From Galbitalea sp036491035 (GTDB taxonomy: Bacteria; Actinomycetota; Actinomycetes; Actinomycetales; Microbacteriaceae), in the NCBI GenBank assembly GCA_036491035.1, contig DASXCU010000051.1, positions 47,849 through 111,848 on the forward strand: a stretch of DNA of 64,000 nt, given 5' to 3'. Numbering within the stretch: the first letter of the stretch is position 1; every line of letters begins with the position of its first letter. The translations under genes and the position numbers were made by a program. Of this stretch, positions 1 through 10,239 are shown piece by piece. The notes under the pieces were generated by a model. That model searched no databases. It was given only the letters and a program-made list of their open reading frames with translations, and was not told the DNA's origin.

Positions 1-186
1 CCCAAAGGCGAACAGGTCGTCGTCGTGAAAGGTCAAACCGTAGGCGCCGACCTCGGCGAGTTTCTCGACCACGTGCTCGATTTCCATCGGAGCGCGGGTC
101 GGGCCACCGAACGGGTCGGCACCGTTGTAGCCGATGGTCCAGAGGCCAAAGGAGAACTTGTCTGCGGGAGTTGGGGTCAAGGCCAT
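1..186 (-). CDS. xylA: Xylose isomerase, N-terminal part (cut by window edge)
   Basis: The reverse strand reads from an ATG at 186 to the left edge without a stop, giving 62 residues. They include FGLWTIGYNGADPFGGPTR and the conserved YGLTFHDDDLFAFG segment of actinobacterial xylose isomerase, whose His starts the active-site region. The enzyme converts D-xylose to D-xylulose in the cytoplasm. Only the N-terminus is present; the rest lies outside the window. The gene is divergent from a LacI-type regulator, the usual arrangement for a pentose locus. The identification rests on motif recognition, but the sequence is highly characteristic. Confidence 0.9.
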   Translation of the reverse strand, partial: MALTPTPADKFSFGLWTIGYNGADPFGGPTRAPMEIEHVVEKLAEVGAYGLTFHDDDLFAFG

Positions 187-365
187 GGAAATCGCGCCCT
201 TCAGCGTCTTCGATGATTTGTTGTTGTTTAGAACATATTACAGCAGAATGGACTTCGCAACGTGGGTGTTCGACCCATTCAGAGTATCGAAGGCCGGGCA
301 TCCGGGCAGGTGAAAGTATCGGTCGCCTGTCCGAAAGATAGCGACGGGAAGGATACGATTCCACC
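187..365. promoter_or_regulatory. Divergent promoter region xylA / lacI-type gene
   Basis: This 179-bp spacer separates the divergent xylA and LacI-type genes and must hold both promoters. It has an AT-rich patch at about 219-245 that stands out from its surroundings. Inside it TGTT-TAG-AACA (225-235) is a short perfect inverted repeat and could be an operator. On the xylA side TAATAT (about 237-242, reverse strand) could be a -10 element, but no convincing -35 lies at 17 bp. Assignment is tentative. Confidence 0.4.
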
Positions 366-1388
366 ATGTCGGTAGATGAAGCGACCCCCCGGGTCACTCT
401 CGCCGAGGTCGCCGACGAGGCCGGCGTCTCGCTCTCCACCATCTCGAAGGTTCTCAACGGCCGTCGAGACGTCGCATCCGCAACTCGCGCTCGAGTCGAG
501 AACCTGCTCGAGCAGAACGGCTACCGCCGTCGGGGAAACGAGCGCCGCGAGTCGAGCCTGCTCGAGGTCGTCTTCCACGAGCTGGACAGCGCCTGGTCGA
601 TGGAGATCATCAAGGGTCTCGAGAACGTGGCTCGCGAAAACGACATGAGCGTCGTCCTGACCGAGAGCGGCAACCGGCACGCGCCCGGCCCCGAATGGAT
701 CTCCGGTGTGCTCCGCCGCCGGCCGGTGGGCGTCGTCCTGGTCTTCTCGGACCTCGCCCCAGAACACAAGCAGCAACTGCGATCGCGCGACATCCCCTTC
801 GTGATTATCGACCCGGCCGGAGATCCATCACCGGGCGTTCCCTCGATCGGATCCGCGAACTGGGCCGGCGGGCTGGCAGCAACGCGACACCTGATCGAGC
901 TGGGGCACAAGCGCATCGCAATGATCACCGGCCCCGAGGACATGATGTGTTCGCTCGCCCGGTTGGACGGCTACCGCTCGGCCATGAACACGGCGGGACT
1001 GACCGTCGATCCCGCACTCGTCCGCTTCGGCGATTTCCACGTCGACGGCGGCCGGATCGCCGCGACGGAGCTGCTCGCTCTGCCGGATCGTCCGACCGCC
1101 GTCTTTGCGGGTAGCGACCTGCAGGCGCTCGGTGTTCTCGAGGCGGCTCGCGCCGCCGGACTTCGGGTTCCGGAGCAGCTCTCGATCGTCGGCTACGACG
1201 ACGTTCCGCTCGCGCAGTGGTCGAGTCCCAGTCTCACGACCGTGCACCAGCCGCTCCAGAAGATGGCGGAAGAGGCGGCCAGACTCGTGCTCCGCCTTCG
1301 CGACGGAGCGGATGCATCCGGATCGCGGATGGACCTCGCCACGCATCTCGTCGTGCGAGACAGCACCGCGCCCCTCGTGGTCGAGTAG
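366..1388 (+). CDS. LacI family transcriptional regulator
   Basis: The 340-residue product has the LacI layout. An N-terminal helix-turn-helix (about residues 10-32, LAEVADEAGVSLSTISKVLN) and hinge are followed by a periplasmic-binding-protein-like sensor domain with the AVFAGSD and SIVGYDDVPLAQWSSPSLTTV segments near the C-terminus. It should bind DNA as a dimer and respond to a sugar. It is divergent from xylA and lies 10 nt upstream of a GH1 beta-glucosidase, so a pentose or xylo/gluco-oligosaccharide is a likely effector (inferred). The ATG at 366 precedes the first helix by a normal distance. Confidence 0.9.
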   Translation: MSVDEATPRVTLAEVADEAGVSLSTISKVLNGRRDVASATRARVENLLEQNGYRRRGNERRESSLLEVVFHELDSAWSMEIIKGLENVARENDMSVVLTESGNRHAPGPEWISGVLRRRPVGVVLVFSDLAPEHKQQLRSRDIPFVIIDPAGDPSPGVPSIGSANWAGGLAATRHLIELGHKRIAMITGPEDMMCSLARLDGYRSAMNTAGLTVDPALVRFGDFHVDGGRIAATELLALPDRPTAVFAGSDLQALGVLEAARAAGLRVPEQLSIVGYDDVPLAQWSSPSLTTVHQPLQKMAEEAARLVLRLRDGADASGSRMDLATHLVVRDSTAPLVVE

Positions 1389-1398
1389 CCTTTCGGGC

Positions 1399-2828
<1,430 letters not shown>

Positions 2829-2832
<4 letters not shown>

Positions 2833-4034
2833 GCACCCCCGCCCGCGGACTTCCCGCGAGCGCGGACGGCCGCGGCAACAGCGACGTGCGTCGACACAAT
2901 CTTTCGCTCGTGCTTCGTCTCGTGCACCAATCGCGCGGCGTTCCCCGTTCGCAACTGACGCGGAGCACCGGACTCAATCGATCCACCATCGCCGCGCTCG
3001 TCGGCGAGCTGGTCGAACGGGAACTGCTCGTCGAGGGCGAGCCGGATGCGAGCAACCAGGTCGGGAGACCCAGCCCGCTCGCGTTGCCGGGGCCGCGTGC
3101 GCTCGCCTTCGCAGTGAACCCCGAGATCGACGCGATCACCGTCGGGGCGGTGGGCCTCGGCGCGACCGTGCTCCGCCGCATCCGTCGACCGCTGGCCGCG
3201 AGCCCCTCCGTGGCAGAGGCCGTTGCGGTGACAGCAGAGCTCGTCGCCCAGCTCCGAGCCGAGTTCGACGAGGGCCATACCGTTCTCGGCATCGGGGCCG
3301 CTGTGCCCGGACTCGTGCGCGCTCGGGACGGCGTAGTTCGTCTCGCCCCGCACCTGCACTGGGTCGACGAGCCGTTCGCCGCCGAGCTCGAGGCCGCGAC
3401 CGGTCTTCCCGTCTTCGCAGCGAACGATGCCAACCTCGGTACCCGCGCCGAGAGCCTGTTCGGGGCGGGCCGCGGGGTCGCCGACCTGATCTACCTGAAC
3501 GGTGGCGCGAGCGGCATCGGCGGCGGCATCGTGTCGGGCGGTCGCGCGCTGACCGGCGTCGAGGGCTACGCCGGCGAGTTCGGCCACACCGTGGTTTCGA
3601 CCGATGGCGAGACCTGTCACTGCGGCGCGGTCGGCTGCCTGGAGACCGAGGTACGTCGCGATCGGCTCGTCGCGCTCACCGGACTGACGGACGTCGACAG
3701 CGATGAGCTCGAAGCGGCGCTCGTCGCCGGCAACTCGGCGGACGTTCGCGCGGAAGTCCTGCGGCAGATCGACTTCCTGGCGGTCGCGCTGCGCAACGCG
3801 GTCAACATCCTGAACCCCAGCACGGTCATTCTCGGGGGATTCCTCGGGTCGTTGTACGCGGTCGCGCCGGACCAGCTGGATGCGCTGCTCGCCAGCCAGC
3901 CGCTGGCGGCATCTGCGGAGGCGGTGTCGGTTGTTCGATCGGAACTCGGCGTCAACCGGCTCATCATCGGGGCGGCGGAACTCGCATTCCAGTCGGTGCT
4001 CGACGACCCGTCGTCGTTCGTCGTGAACCGGTGA
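2829..4034 (+). CDS. ROK family transcriptional regulator (NagC/XylR type)
   Basis: A 401-residue protein with an N-terminal winged helix (SDVRRHNLSLVLRLVHQS followed by SRSQLTRSTGLNRSTIAALV-like sequence, about residues 20-60) fused to a ROK sugar-kinase-like domain. The zinc motif CHCGAVGCLE lies at about residues 268-277, and GGIVSGGRALTG typifies the fold. It should act as a sugar-responsive repressor rather than a kinase. The start is a GTG overlapping the GH1 stop (GTGA), indicating translational coupling. A longer frame upstream is a shadow of the GH1 gene. Xylose or glucoside sensing is likely but not proven. Confidence 0.9.
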
Positions 4035-4048
4035 GTCACCGCCTCCCT

Positions 4049-4060
4049 CCAACGTTGTAC
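4049..4060. promoter_or_regulatory. Candidate LacI operator (CAACGTTG core)
   Basis: CCAACGTTGTAC contains the 8-bp palindrome CAACGTTG and matches the TACAACGTTGTA sites in front of the binding-protein gene at 5340. It lies about 65 bp before the LacI gene at 4123, so that regulator may repress itself as well as the transporter operon. This is inferred from the shared motif. Confidence 0.55.
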
Positions 4061-4122
4061 TGTTCCTAACAGGGTTTTGGGCAGCGGGTCGCACCAGACG
4101 ACATCGAGCGGTTGGAGGAGAA

Positions 4123-5142
4123 GTGGCTGTCACAATGCACGACGTCGCCAACCTCGCGGGCGTATCGATCAAGACCGTCTCGAACGTCATCAACGACTAC
4201 CAGTACCTGAAGCCCGAAACGAAGCGCCGCGTCCAGGAGGCGATCGACACACTCGGCTACCGCCCAAACCTCTCGGCCCGCGGATTACGTTCCGGACGTA
4301 CCGGCGTTATCAGCCTGATCATCCCCGACCTGCGCAACGCGTATTTCGCAGAGCTGGCGGACGAGGTGATGCGAGCCGCGGACGCCAGGGGCCTGTCGGT
4401 GATCATCGAGCAGTCGAACGGCGATCGAGAACGTGAGCTCGGCCTCCTGACCGGGCCGCGCACCAGCATGATCGACGGCATCCTGTACAGCGTCCTCGGG
4501 CTCGAGGAGGATGACGCACACCTGCTCGAACGCATCGAGACCCCGATGGTGCTGCTGGGCGAGCGGATTTTCCACGGCCCGACCGATCACGTCACGATGC
4601 GCAACTCCGAATCGACCAAGGCAGCCACCGAATACCTGCTCGGGCAGGGCCGAAAGCGAATCGTCGCATTCGGTGCGCACCGCGGCGAGGTCATCGGTTC
4701 GGCCGGGCTGCGGCTCGACGGCTATCGCGAGGCGCTCGCGGAGGCGGGCGTCCCGTACGACGAGGAGCTGATTAGCGAGGTTGGCGGGTGGTACCGGCTC
4801 GAGGGCGCGGAGGCGATGCAGAAGCTGCTCGCATCGGGCGTGAAGTTCGATGGCGTCGTCGCCTTCAGCGATGTGATCGCGCTCGGCGCGATGCGGGTCA
4901 TGCAGGAGGCGGGCATCCGGATTCCTGAGGATGTGGCGGTGATCGGCTTCGACGACATCGACGAGACCAGGTACACGCTCCCGACCCTGTCGACGATCGA
5001 TCCGGGTCGCGCGGAAATCGCCCGGGTCGCGGTCGACTACCTCCGGGAGCGGATCGCGCAGGGCGCCCGGGCCATTCCTCCGCGCGAGTATTTCGCGGAT
5101 TTCCGCGTCGTCGAGCGCGAGTCGTCTGCCGCGCTCGCCTGA
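4123..5142 (+). CDS. LacI family regulator, likely repressor of the arabinan-oligosaccharide operon
   Basis: A 339-residue LacI protein. Its helix-turn-helix (MHDVANLAGVSIKTVSNVIN) begins within five residues of the GTG start, and the hinge has the YRPNLSARGLRSGRTG sequence. The sensor domain holds VVAFSDVIALGAMRVMQEAG and VIGFDDIDETRYTLPTLSTI, typical of the family. A GGAGGAG ribosome-binding site precedes the GTG; an ATG four codons later is an alternative start. The shared CAACGTTG palindrome upstream of this gene and of the following operon makes it the natural regulator of 5340-11234. The effector (arabinose or an arabino-oligosaccharide) is inferred from those enzymes. Confidence 0.92.
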   Translation: MAVTMHDVANLAGVSIKTVSNVINDYQYLKPETKRRVQEAIDTLGYRPNLSARGLRSGRTGVISLIIPDLRNAYFAELADEVMRAADARGLSVIIEQSNGDRERELGLLTGPRTSMIDGILYSVLGLEEDDAHLLERIETPMVLLGERIFHGPTDHVTMRNSESTKAATEYLLGQGRKRIVAFGAHRGEVIGSAGLRLDGYREALAEAGVPYDEELISEVGGWYRLEGAEAMQKLLASGVKFDGVVAFSDVIALGAMRVMQEAGIRIPEDVAVIGFDDIDETRYTLPTLSTIDPGRAEIARVAVDYLRERIAQGARAIPPREYFADFRVVERESSAALA

Positions 5143-5176
5143 TCGTCGCCCTTTCGTCCCGATTTCCGCGTCGTGC

Positions 5177-5205
5177 TTGACAGGGCTCCACGCGCTCTGC
5201 ATGAT
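5177..5205 (+). promoter_or_regulatory. Sigma-70 type promoter of the arabinan transporter operon
   Basis: A perfect -35 TTGACA (5177-5182) is followed after 17 bp by CATGAT (5200-5205), a 4/6 match to TATAAT. The predicted start near 5212 falls within the palindromic operators, so a bound LacI protein would block initiation. About 130 nt of 5' leader would follow. Confidence 0.65.
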
Positions 5206-5210
5206 GTTCC

Positions 5211-5235
5211 TACAACGTTTACCTACAACGTTGTA
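5211..5235. promoter_or_regulatory. Tandem LacI operators (TACAACGTT repeats)
   Basis: Two sites lie 13 bp apart: TACAACGTTTAC (5211-5222) and the perfect 12-bp palindrome TACAACGTTGTA (5224-5235). They sit just downstream of the -10 element. The CG-centred palindrome is the usual LacI half-site arrangement, and a third copy precedes the LacI gene at 4123. Confidence 0.7.
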
Positions 5236-5339
5236 CAAACTGAGAATCCCCCAAGCTCCACGGCGCTGTCTTCCGCGCACCACTGATTCTCCGCACCACC
5301 ACTCGACAATGAAGTCCACCCCCAATGAAGGGAAACACA

Positions 5340-6707
5340 GTGAAGAAGAAAGCACTTCTCGCGGCGATCACGGCAGTAGCCGTTGCGGGTCTCCTCGCCG
5401 CCTGCAGTACCGGGGGGAGTTCGACGTCATCGTCGGGCACCAGCCCCAAGCTCTCGAACTGCAGCAACAAGTACGTGTATCCGAAGGCTCCCGAGGTTTC
5501 CGTCTGGGGCTGGTACCCGAACATGAAGCTCGTCGTCGACAACTTCAACAAGCTTCACAAGGATGTCCAGATCTGCTGGAACAACGTCGGTCAGGGCGGC
5601 GACGAGTACACCAAGGTGCAGACCGCCATCACGGCCAAGAAGGGCCTGCCGGATGTCGTCATGCTCGAGGCCGACCACCTCGCCACCTACGAGATCCAGG
5701 GGGCGCTCGTCGATATCTCGAAGCTCGGCGCCGACAAGGTCAAGAGCAACTTCTCGGCCGGTGCCTGGAACGACGTCTCCGGAGCGGGCGGATCGGTCTA
5801 CGCCGCTCCCGTCGACGGTGGCCCACTCGCGCTCATCTATCGCACCGACATCTTCAAGAAGTACGGCATCACGCCTCCCAAGACCTGGGATGAGTACGCC
5901 GCGGACGCCGCCAAGGTGAAGGCAGCCGGCGGACCGCTGTTCGGCGACTTCGGCGCAAACGTGCCGGCGCTGACTATGGCGCTCCAGATCCAGAAGGGTG
6001 CCAACCCGTTCACGTACAGCTCTGCCAACGGCAAGAAGATCAAGATCGACCTCGATGACAAGACGTCGCAGGATGTCCTGAACTACTGGGCCGGTCTCGT
6101 TGCGAACAAGGAGGTCGGAACCGCCGACCAGTTCACGACCGACTACATCTCCGGCGTCGTCGGCGGCAAGTACGCCACCTACGTCTCGGCTGCGTGGGCT
6201 CCCGGCTACCTGACGGGTGCCGGCGTCGGCAAGGGCGCATCGAGTGGGGTCTGGGCTGTCGCGCCGCTGCCGCAGTGGGACACGTCGAGTCCTGTCCAGA
6301 CGAACTGGGGCGGCTCGGCATTCGCCGTAACCAACCAGGCGACGGACAAGAAGCTGGCGGCTGAGGTTGCCCTCGGCATCTACGCCGATCCGGCCTCGCT
6401 GAAGGATGGCTGGACCAAGCAGATCATCTTCCCGCTCAACGAGTCCATCCTGAAGTCGAGTACCTTCGTCGACAACAAGTCGGACTTCTTCAGCGGCCAG
6501 CAGGCCAACAAAGAGGTCTACGTCCCGGCCGAGAACGCCTACAAGGGAATCAACTACAGCCCGCTGACCGTGTACTACTACGCACAGCTGCAGGCCGAAT
6601 CGACGAAGATCAACCAGGGCAAGGAAACGGGCGCTCAGGCGGCCGCGAACGTGCAGGCCAGCCTGGTGAAGTACGCCAAGAGCCAGGGCTTCACCGTTAG
6701 CCAGTAA
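5340..6707 (+). CDS. ABC sugar-binding lipoprotein (CUT1)
   Basis: A family 1 extracellular solute-binding protein of about 455 residues. The N-terminus has a Lys-rich start, a hydrophobic stretch and an LLAAC lipobox, so it should be anchored to the outer face of the membrane. SVWGWYPNMKLVVDNFNKLH and the PKTWDEYAADAAK segment are typical of sugar-binding proteins. GTG at 5340 is preferred over ATG at 5325 because a GAAGGG ribosome-binding site lies just before it and it gives a normal signal peptide. It is first in the operon with two permeases, GH51 and GH43, so arabino-oligosaccharides are the probable ligand. Confidence 0.92.
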   Translation: MKKKALLAAITAVAVAGLLAACSTGGSSTSSSGTSPKLSNCSNKYVYPKAPEVSVWGWYPNMKLVVDNFNKLHKDVQICWNNVGQGGDEYTKVQTAITAKKGLPDVVMLEADHLATYEIQGALVDISKLGADKVKSNFSAGAWNDVSGAGGSVYAAPVDGGPLALIYRTDIFKKYGITPPKTWDEYAADAAKVKAAGGPLFGDFGANVPALTMALQIQKGANPFTYSSANGKKIKIDLDDKTSQDVLNYWAGLVANKEVGTADQFTTDYISGVVGGKYATYVSAAWAPGYLTGAGVGKGASSGVWAVAPLPQWDTSSPVQTNWGGSAFAVTNQATDKKLAAEVALGIYADPASLKDGWTKQIIFPLNESILKSSTFVDNKSDFFSGQQANKEVYVPAENAYKGINYSPLTVYYYAQLQAESTKINQGKETGAQAAANVQASLVKYAKSQGFTVSQ

Positions 6708-6733
6708 CGGTCTGTCTGGTTCTCACCTCGGTG

Positions 6734-6766
6734 GGGCCGGTATCCGTGAGGTGCGGATACCGGCCC
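6734..6766 (+). terminator. Intra-operon hairpin after binding-protein gene
   Basis: GGGCCGGTATCCG (6734-6746) pairs perfectly with CGGATACCGGCCC (6754-6766) across a 7-nt loop. No U-run follows. Such hairpins between a binding-protein gene and its permeases usually stabilise the upstream mRNA or cause partial termination, giving more binding protein than membrane subunits. Confidence 0.75.
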
Positions 6767-6802
6767 TTCCATCACCTCCCATTTCTACGCAAAGGAGCAC
6801 GG

Positions 6803-7762
6803 ATGGCTAACGCAGACGCCACGCTGGCGGGATCGCCCGCCAGGGTGCGCGGCAGGCTCGAGAAGCCGCGACGGGGTTCGAAGGCCGGTGAGCGGCGACG
6901 GGGCCGGGTCGGCTGGCTCTTCATCGCGCCGTTCGCCGTCGTGTTCCTCGTCTTCCTCATCGCGCCCCTCGCGTACGCCTTCTACCTGAGCCTCTACACG
7001 AAGGGGCTCGCGACCGGCGGCGTCCCCGTCTTCAGCGGTCTCGCCAACTACATCCAGGCGTTCACGGATCCGGTCTTCCTCGGCGGCGTCGCCTTCGTCG
7101 CCCACTTCGCCCTCGTCCTCATCCCGGTGCAGATGATCATCTCGCTGGCGGTCGCGCTCGTGCTCGATGCGATCGTCTCCCGCTTCGCGCGCTTCGCGCG
7201 GCTCATGATCTTCCTGCCGTACGCGGTGCCGGCCGTGATCGGCGCCCTCATGTGGGGGTTCCTGTACAGCCCGACATTCGGGCCGCTCAGCCAGATCTTC
7301 GGCGCCAACGCGCCCTTCCCGCTGAGTCCGGACAACATCTTCTACGGTCTGATGAACGTGGTCACCTGGCAGTGGGCGGGGTACTACATGATCATCATCT
7401 ACGCGGCACTGCGCGGGATCGATCCGACGCTCTACGAGGCGGCTCGCATCGATGGCGCCAACGCGTGGCAGGTGGCGTGGCGCATCAAGGTGCCCATGGT
7501 CTCGTCGGCCCTGGTGCTGATTCTCGTCTTCGCGCTCATCGGAACACTGCAGTTCTTCACCGAGCCCGCCATCCTGACACCGGTCTCGAACGGCTCGATC
7601 ACGCTCGGCTTCACGCCGAATATCTACGCATTCAACCAGGCGTTCCAATACTCGAACGTTAACTACGCCTCCGCCCTGTCGTTCTCGCTCGGCATCGTCG
7701 TGTTCATCGCGGTGTACATCTTCTTATTCGCGACTCGCAAGCGAGGGGGGTTCCTGCAGTGA
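6803..7762 (+). CDS. ABC sugar permease, MalF-like (CUT1)
   Basis: A 319-residue inner-membrane permease with a basic N-terminal tail and about six hydrophobic segments, the first at roughly residues 37-60. The EAA loop EAARIDGANAWQVAWRIKVP (about residues 213-232) docks to the ATPase. The ATG at 6803 follows an AAAGGAG site; an earlier in-frame start at 6731 would run through the intergenic hairpin. Its stop overlaps the next permease start. No ATPase gene is present in the operon, so a shared MsmK-type ATPase encoded elsewhere is expected. Confidence 0.92.
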   Translation: MANADATLAGSPARVRGRLEKPRRGSKAGERRRGRVGWLFIAPFAVVFLVFLIAPLAYAFYLSLYTKGLATGGVPVFSGLANYIQAFTDPVFLGGVAFVAHFALVLIPVQMIISLAVALVLDAIVSRFARFARLMIFLPYAVPAVIGALMWGFLYSPTFGPLSQIFGANAPFPLSPDNIFYGLMNVVTWQWAGYYMIIIYAALRGIDPTLYEAARIDGANAWQVAWRIKVPMVSSALVLILVFALIGTLQFFTEPAILTPVSNGSITLGFTPNIYAFNQAFQYSNVNYASALSFSLGIVVFIAVYIFLFATRKRGGFLQ

Positions 7763-8679
7763 GCACCGCGCGCATTCCACTCGCCTCGACGGTTCGGCCG
7801 AAGCCGGCCCGTGACCGCCGCCGCGCATCCGGTGGCAGCCATGTACTGGCCTACATCTTCCTCGGCATTCTGATCGTCTACTTCCTGGTCCCGATCTGGT
7901 GGCTGTTCGTCGCGAGCACGAAGGATGTGACGGGGCTGTTCCAGGGCACCTCCGGCGCTCTCTGGTTCGACAAGAACTTCGCGCTCGGGCCGAACCTCGC
8001 CGACCTGTTCACCTACAACGACGGCATCTACCTGCGCTGGCTCGGCAACTCGGTCTTCTATTCGCTCAGCGCGGGTATCGGCGCGACCATCCTGTCGGTG
8101 CTGGCCGGGTACGGGTTCGCGAAGTTCCGGTTCTTCGGACGTCGATTCTTCTTCGCCGTTCTCCTCGGCTCCGTCATGGTGCCGCTCACCGCCCTCGTCA
8201 TCCCGGACTTCATTCTGCTGTCCGACCTGAACCTGACCGACACGATCTGGGCGGTCATCCTTCCGTCCCTACTCAACCCGTTCGGCGTCTACCTGATGCA
8301 GGTCTACATCCGGGATGCGGTTCCCGAGGAACTGCTGGAGGCGGCACGGATCGATGGAGCGGGAGAGTTCCGCACCTTCATCCAGGTGGCGTTCCCACTA
8401 ATGCGACCCGCGTTCGTGACGGTGCTGCTGCTCTCGATCGTCGGGACGTGGAACAACTACTTTCTACCCCTAGCGATGCTGCAGAACACGCAGCTCTACC
8501 CGATCACCGTCGGTATCGGACTCTGGGAGGGACAGGCGTCGGCGAACAACGGCGGCGGCCACTCGCTCTGGGGGCTCATCATCGTCGGCGCGCTCGTCTC
8601 GATCATCCCGCTCATCATCGCGTTCCTGTCGCTGCAGAAGTACTGGCAGGGCGGGCTGTCGATCGGCGCCGTGAAGTAG
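7759..8679 (+). CDS. ABC sugar permease, MalG-like (CUT1)
   Basis: A 306-residue second permease subunit with about six membrane segments and the EAA loop EAARIDGAGEFRTFIQVAFP near residues 195-214. The C-terminus LQKYWQGGLSIGAVK is the usual end of MalG-type proteins (YFVxGLTxGAVK). The GTG start overlaps the stop of the preceding permease (GTGA), so the two are translationally coupled and should form the heterodimeric channel for the sugar delivered by the 5340 lipoprotein. Confidence 0.92.
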   Translation: MSTARIPLASTVRPKPARDRRRASGGSHVLAYIFLGILIVYFLVPIWWLFVASTKDVTGLFQGTSGALWFDKNFALGPNLADLFTYNDGIYLRWLGNSVFYSLSAGIGATILSVLAGYGFAKFRFFGRRFFFAVLLGSVMVPLTALVIPDFILLSDLNLTDTIWAVILPSLLNPFGVYLMQVYIRDAVPEELLEAARIDGAGEFRTFIQVAFPLMRPAFVTVLLLSIVGTWNNYFLPLAMLQNTQLYPITVGIGLWEGQASANNGGGHSLWGLIIVGALVSIIPLIIAFLSLQKYWQGGLSIGAVK

Positions 8680-8727
8680 AGCAGCGAGAGCTCTCCCGAC
8701 TACCACCAAAGAAACCGAAAGCGAACC

Positions 8728-10239
8728 ATGCCACAAGCCCAGCTCACGCTCGACCCTCACTTCACCGTCGGAACGGTGAATCGGAGGATCTTCGGGTCAT
8801 TCGTCGAGCATCTCGGACGCTGCGTCTACGACGGCATCTACGAGCCCACCCACGCTACGGCCGATGCCGACGGGTTCCGAGAGGATGTCCTCGAGCTCGT
8901 CCGCGAACTCGGTGTCTCGACAATCCGCTACCCGGGTGGCAACTTCGTCTCCGGCTTCCGTTGGGAGGACGCGATCGGTCCGAAGGATGACCGGCCTCGC
9001 CGACTCGATCTCGCCTGGCACTCCACCGAGTCGAATCAGGTCGGACTCGACGAGTTCGCCGGCTGGCTCGGCAAGACAGGCAGCGAACTGATGTACGCGG
9101 TCAACCTCGGAACCCGTGGCGTGCAGGAGGCGCTCGACGTGCTCGAGTACACCAACATCCGCTCAGGCACGGCGCTGTCCGACGCCCGCATCGCGAACGG
9201 CCACGCGGAACCGTACGGGGTGAAGATGTGGTGCCTCGGCAACGAGATGGATGGCCCCTGGCAGCTGGGCCATCGGTCCGCATCGGACTACGGCAAGATC
9301 GCGTCCCAGACGGCCAAGGCGATGCGCCAGCTGGATCCCTCGGTCGAGCTGGTCGTCTGCGGATCGTCCAGCGCGCAGATGCCGACCTTCGGCGCGTGGG
9401 AGCACACCGTGCTCCAGCACACCTACGACGATGTCGACTTCATCTCCTGCCACGCGTATTACGAGGAGGTCGATGGGGACACCGGCAGCTTCCTCGCATC
9501 CGCGGTAAACATGGATCACTTCATCGAGTCCGTCGTCGCCACCGCCGATGCGGTCGGTGCCGAGCGCAAGAGCAAGAAGAAGATCAACATTTCGTTCGAC
9601 GAATGGAACGTCTGGTACATCTCCCGCTACCACAACGTCGACAAGATCACCGATCTTGAGACCTGGCCGGTCGCGCCGAGGTTGCTGGAGGACAGCTACT
9701 CGGTGGTCGACGCCGTCGTGGTCGGAAACCTGCTGATCTCCCTCCTCAAGCACGCCGACCGCGTCACCTCGGCATCCCTCGCCCAGCTGGTCAACGTGAT
9801 CGCACCGATCATGACGGAGCCGGGCGGTGCGACCTGGCGCCAGACCACGTTCTTCCCGTTCGCCCTGACCTCTCGACTGGCCGTCGGCGACGCCCTCGAG
9901 GTCAAGCTCGAGTCGGACACCTACGAGACGGCGACGTATGGCGAGGTCGCTACGGTCGACGCCGTCGCGACGCATGATGCAGAGACCGGCAAGACCGCGA
10001 TCTTCCTGGTCAACCGGAGTCTGGATGCGCCGACCACGGTGACGATCGACGTGAGTCACCTCGGCGCCGTGTCCATCGCCGAGTCGCACACCCTGGCCGA
10101 CGACGACATCTACGCCAAGAACACGCTCACCGACCAGGGACGGGTCGCACCCGCCGCCAATGAGTCGGCGGTTCTGGCCGACGGCATCGTCACCGTGACG
10201 CTGCCCGCGGTGTCCTGGACGGCGATCGCGCTCGCGTGA
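8728..10239 (+). CDS. abfA: GH51 alpha-L-arabinofuranosidase
   Basis: A 503-residue family 51 enzyme of full length with no signal peptide, so it acts on imported arabino-oligosaccharides in the cytoplasm. Diagnostic segments are RIFGSFVEHLGRCVYDGIYE near the N-terminus and IRYPGGNFVSGFRWEDAIGP. The acid/base Glu is in CLGNEMDGPW (about residue 173) and the nucleophile Glu in FDEWNVWY (about residue 292). The C-terminal third forms the beta-sandwich. It lies 48 nt after the second permease and overlaps the GH43 gene, so uptake and cleavage are co-expressed. Confidence 0.95.
   Translation: MPQAQLTLDPHFTVGTVNRRIFGSFVEHLGRCVYDGIYEPTHATADADGFREDVLELVRELGVSTIRYPGGNFVSGFRWEDAIGPKDDRPRRLDLAWHSTESNQVGLDEFAGWLGKTGSELMYAVNLGTRGVQEALDVLEYTNIRSGTALSDARIANGHAEPYGVKMWCLGNEMDGPWQLGHRSASDYGKIASQTAKAMRQLDPSVELVVCGSSSAQMPTFGAWEHTVLQHTYDDVDFISCHAYYEEVDGDTGSFLASAVNMDHFIESVVATADAVGAERKSKKKINISFDEWNVWYISRYHNVDKITDLETWPVAPRLLEDSYSVVDAVVVGNLLISLLKHADRVTSASLAQLVNVIAPIMTEPGGATWRQTTFFPFALTSRLAVGDALEVKLESDTYETATYGEVATVDAVATHDAETGKTAIFLVNRSLDAPTTVTIDVSHLGAVSIAESHTLADDDIYAKNTLTDQGRVAPAANESAVLADGIVTVTLPAVSWTAIALA

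Noticed and set aside
1105..1398. In-frame N-terminal extension of the GH1 gene (and the frame 1668-2828 ahead of ROK)
   Set aside because: Both run antiparallel in content to real genes in another frame, lack family sequence, and good starts exist at 1399 and 2829.
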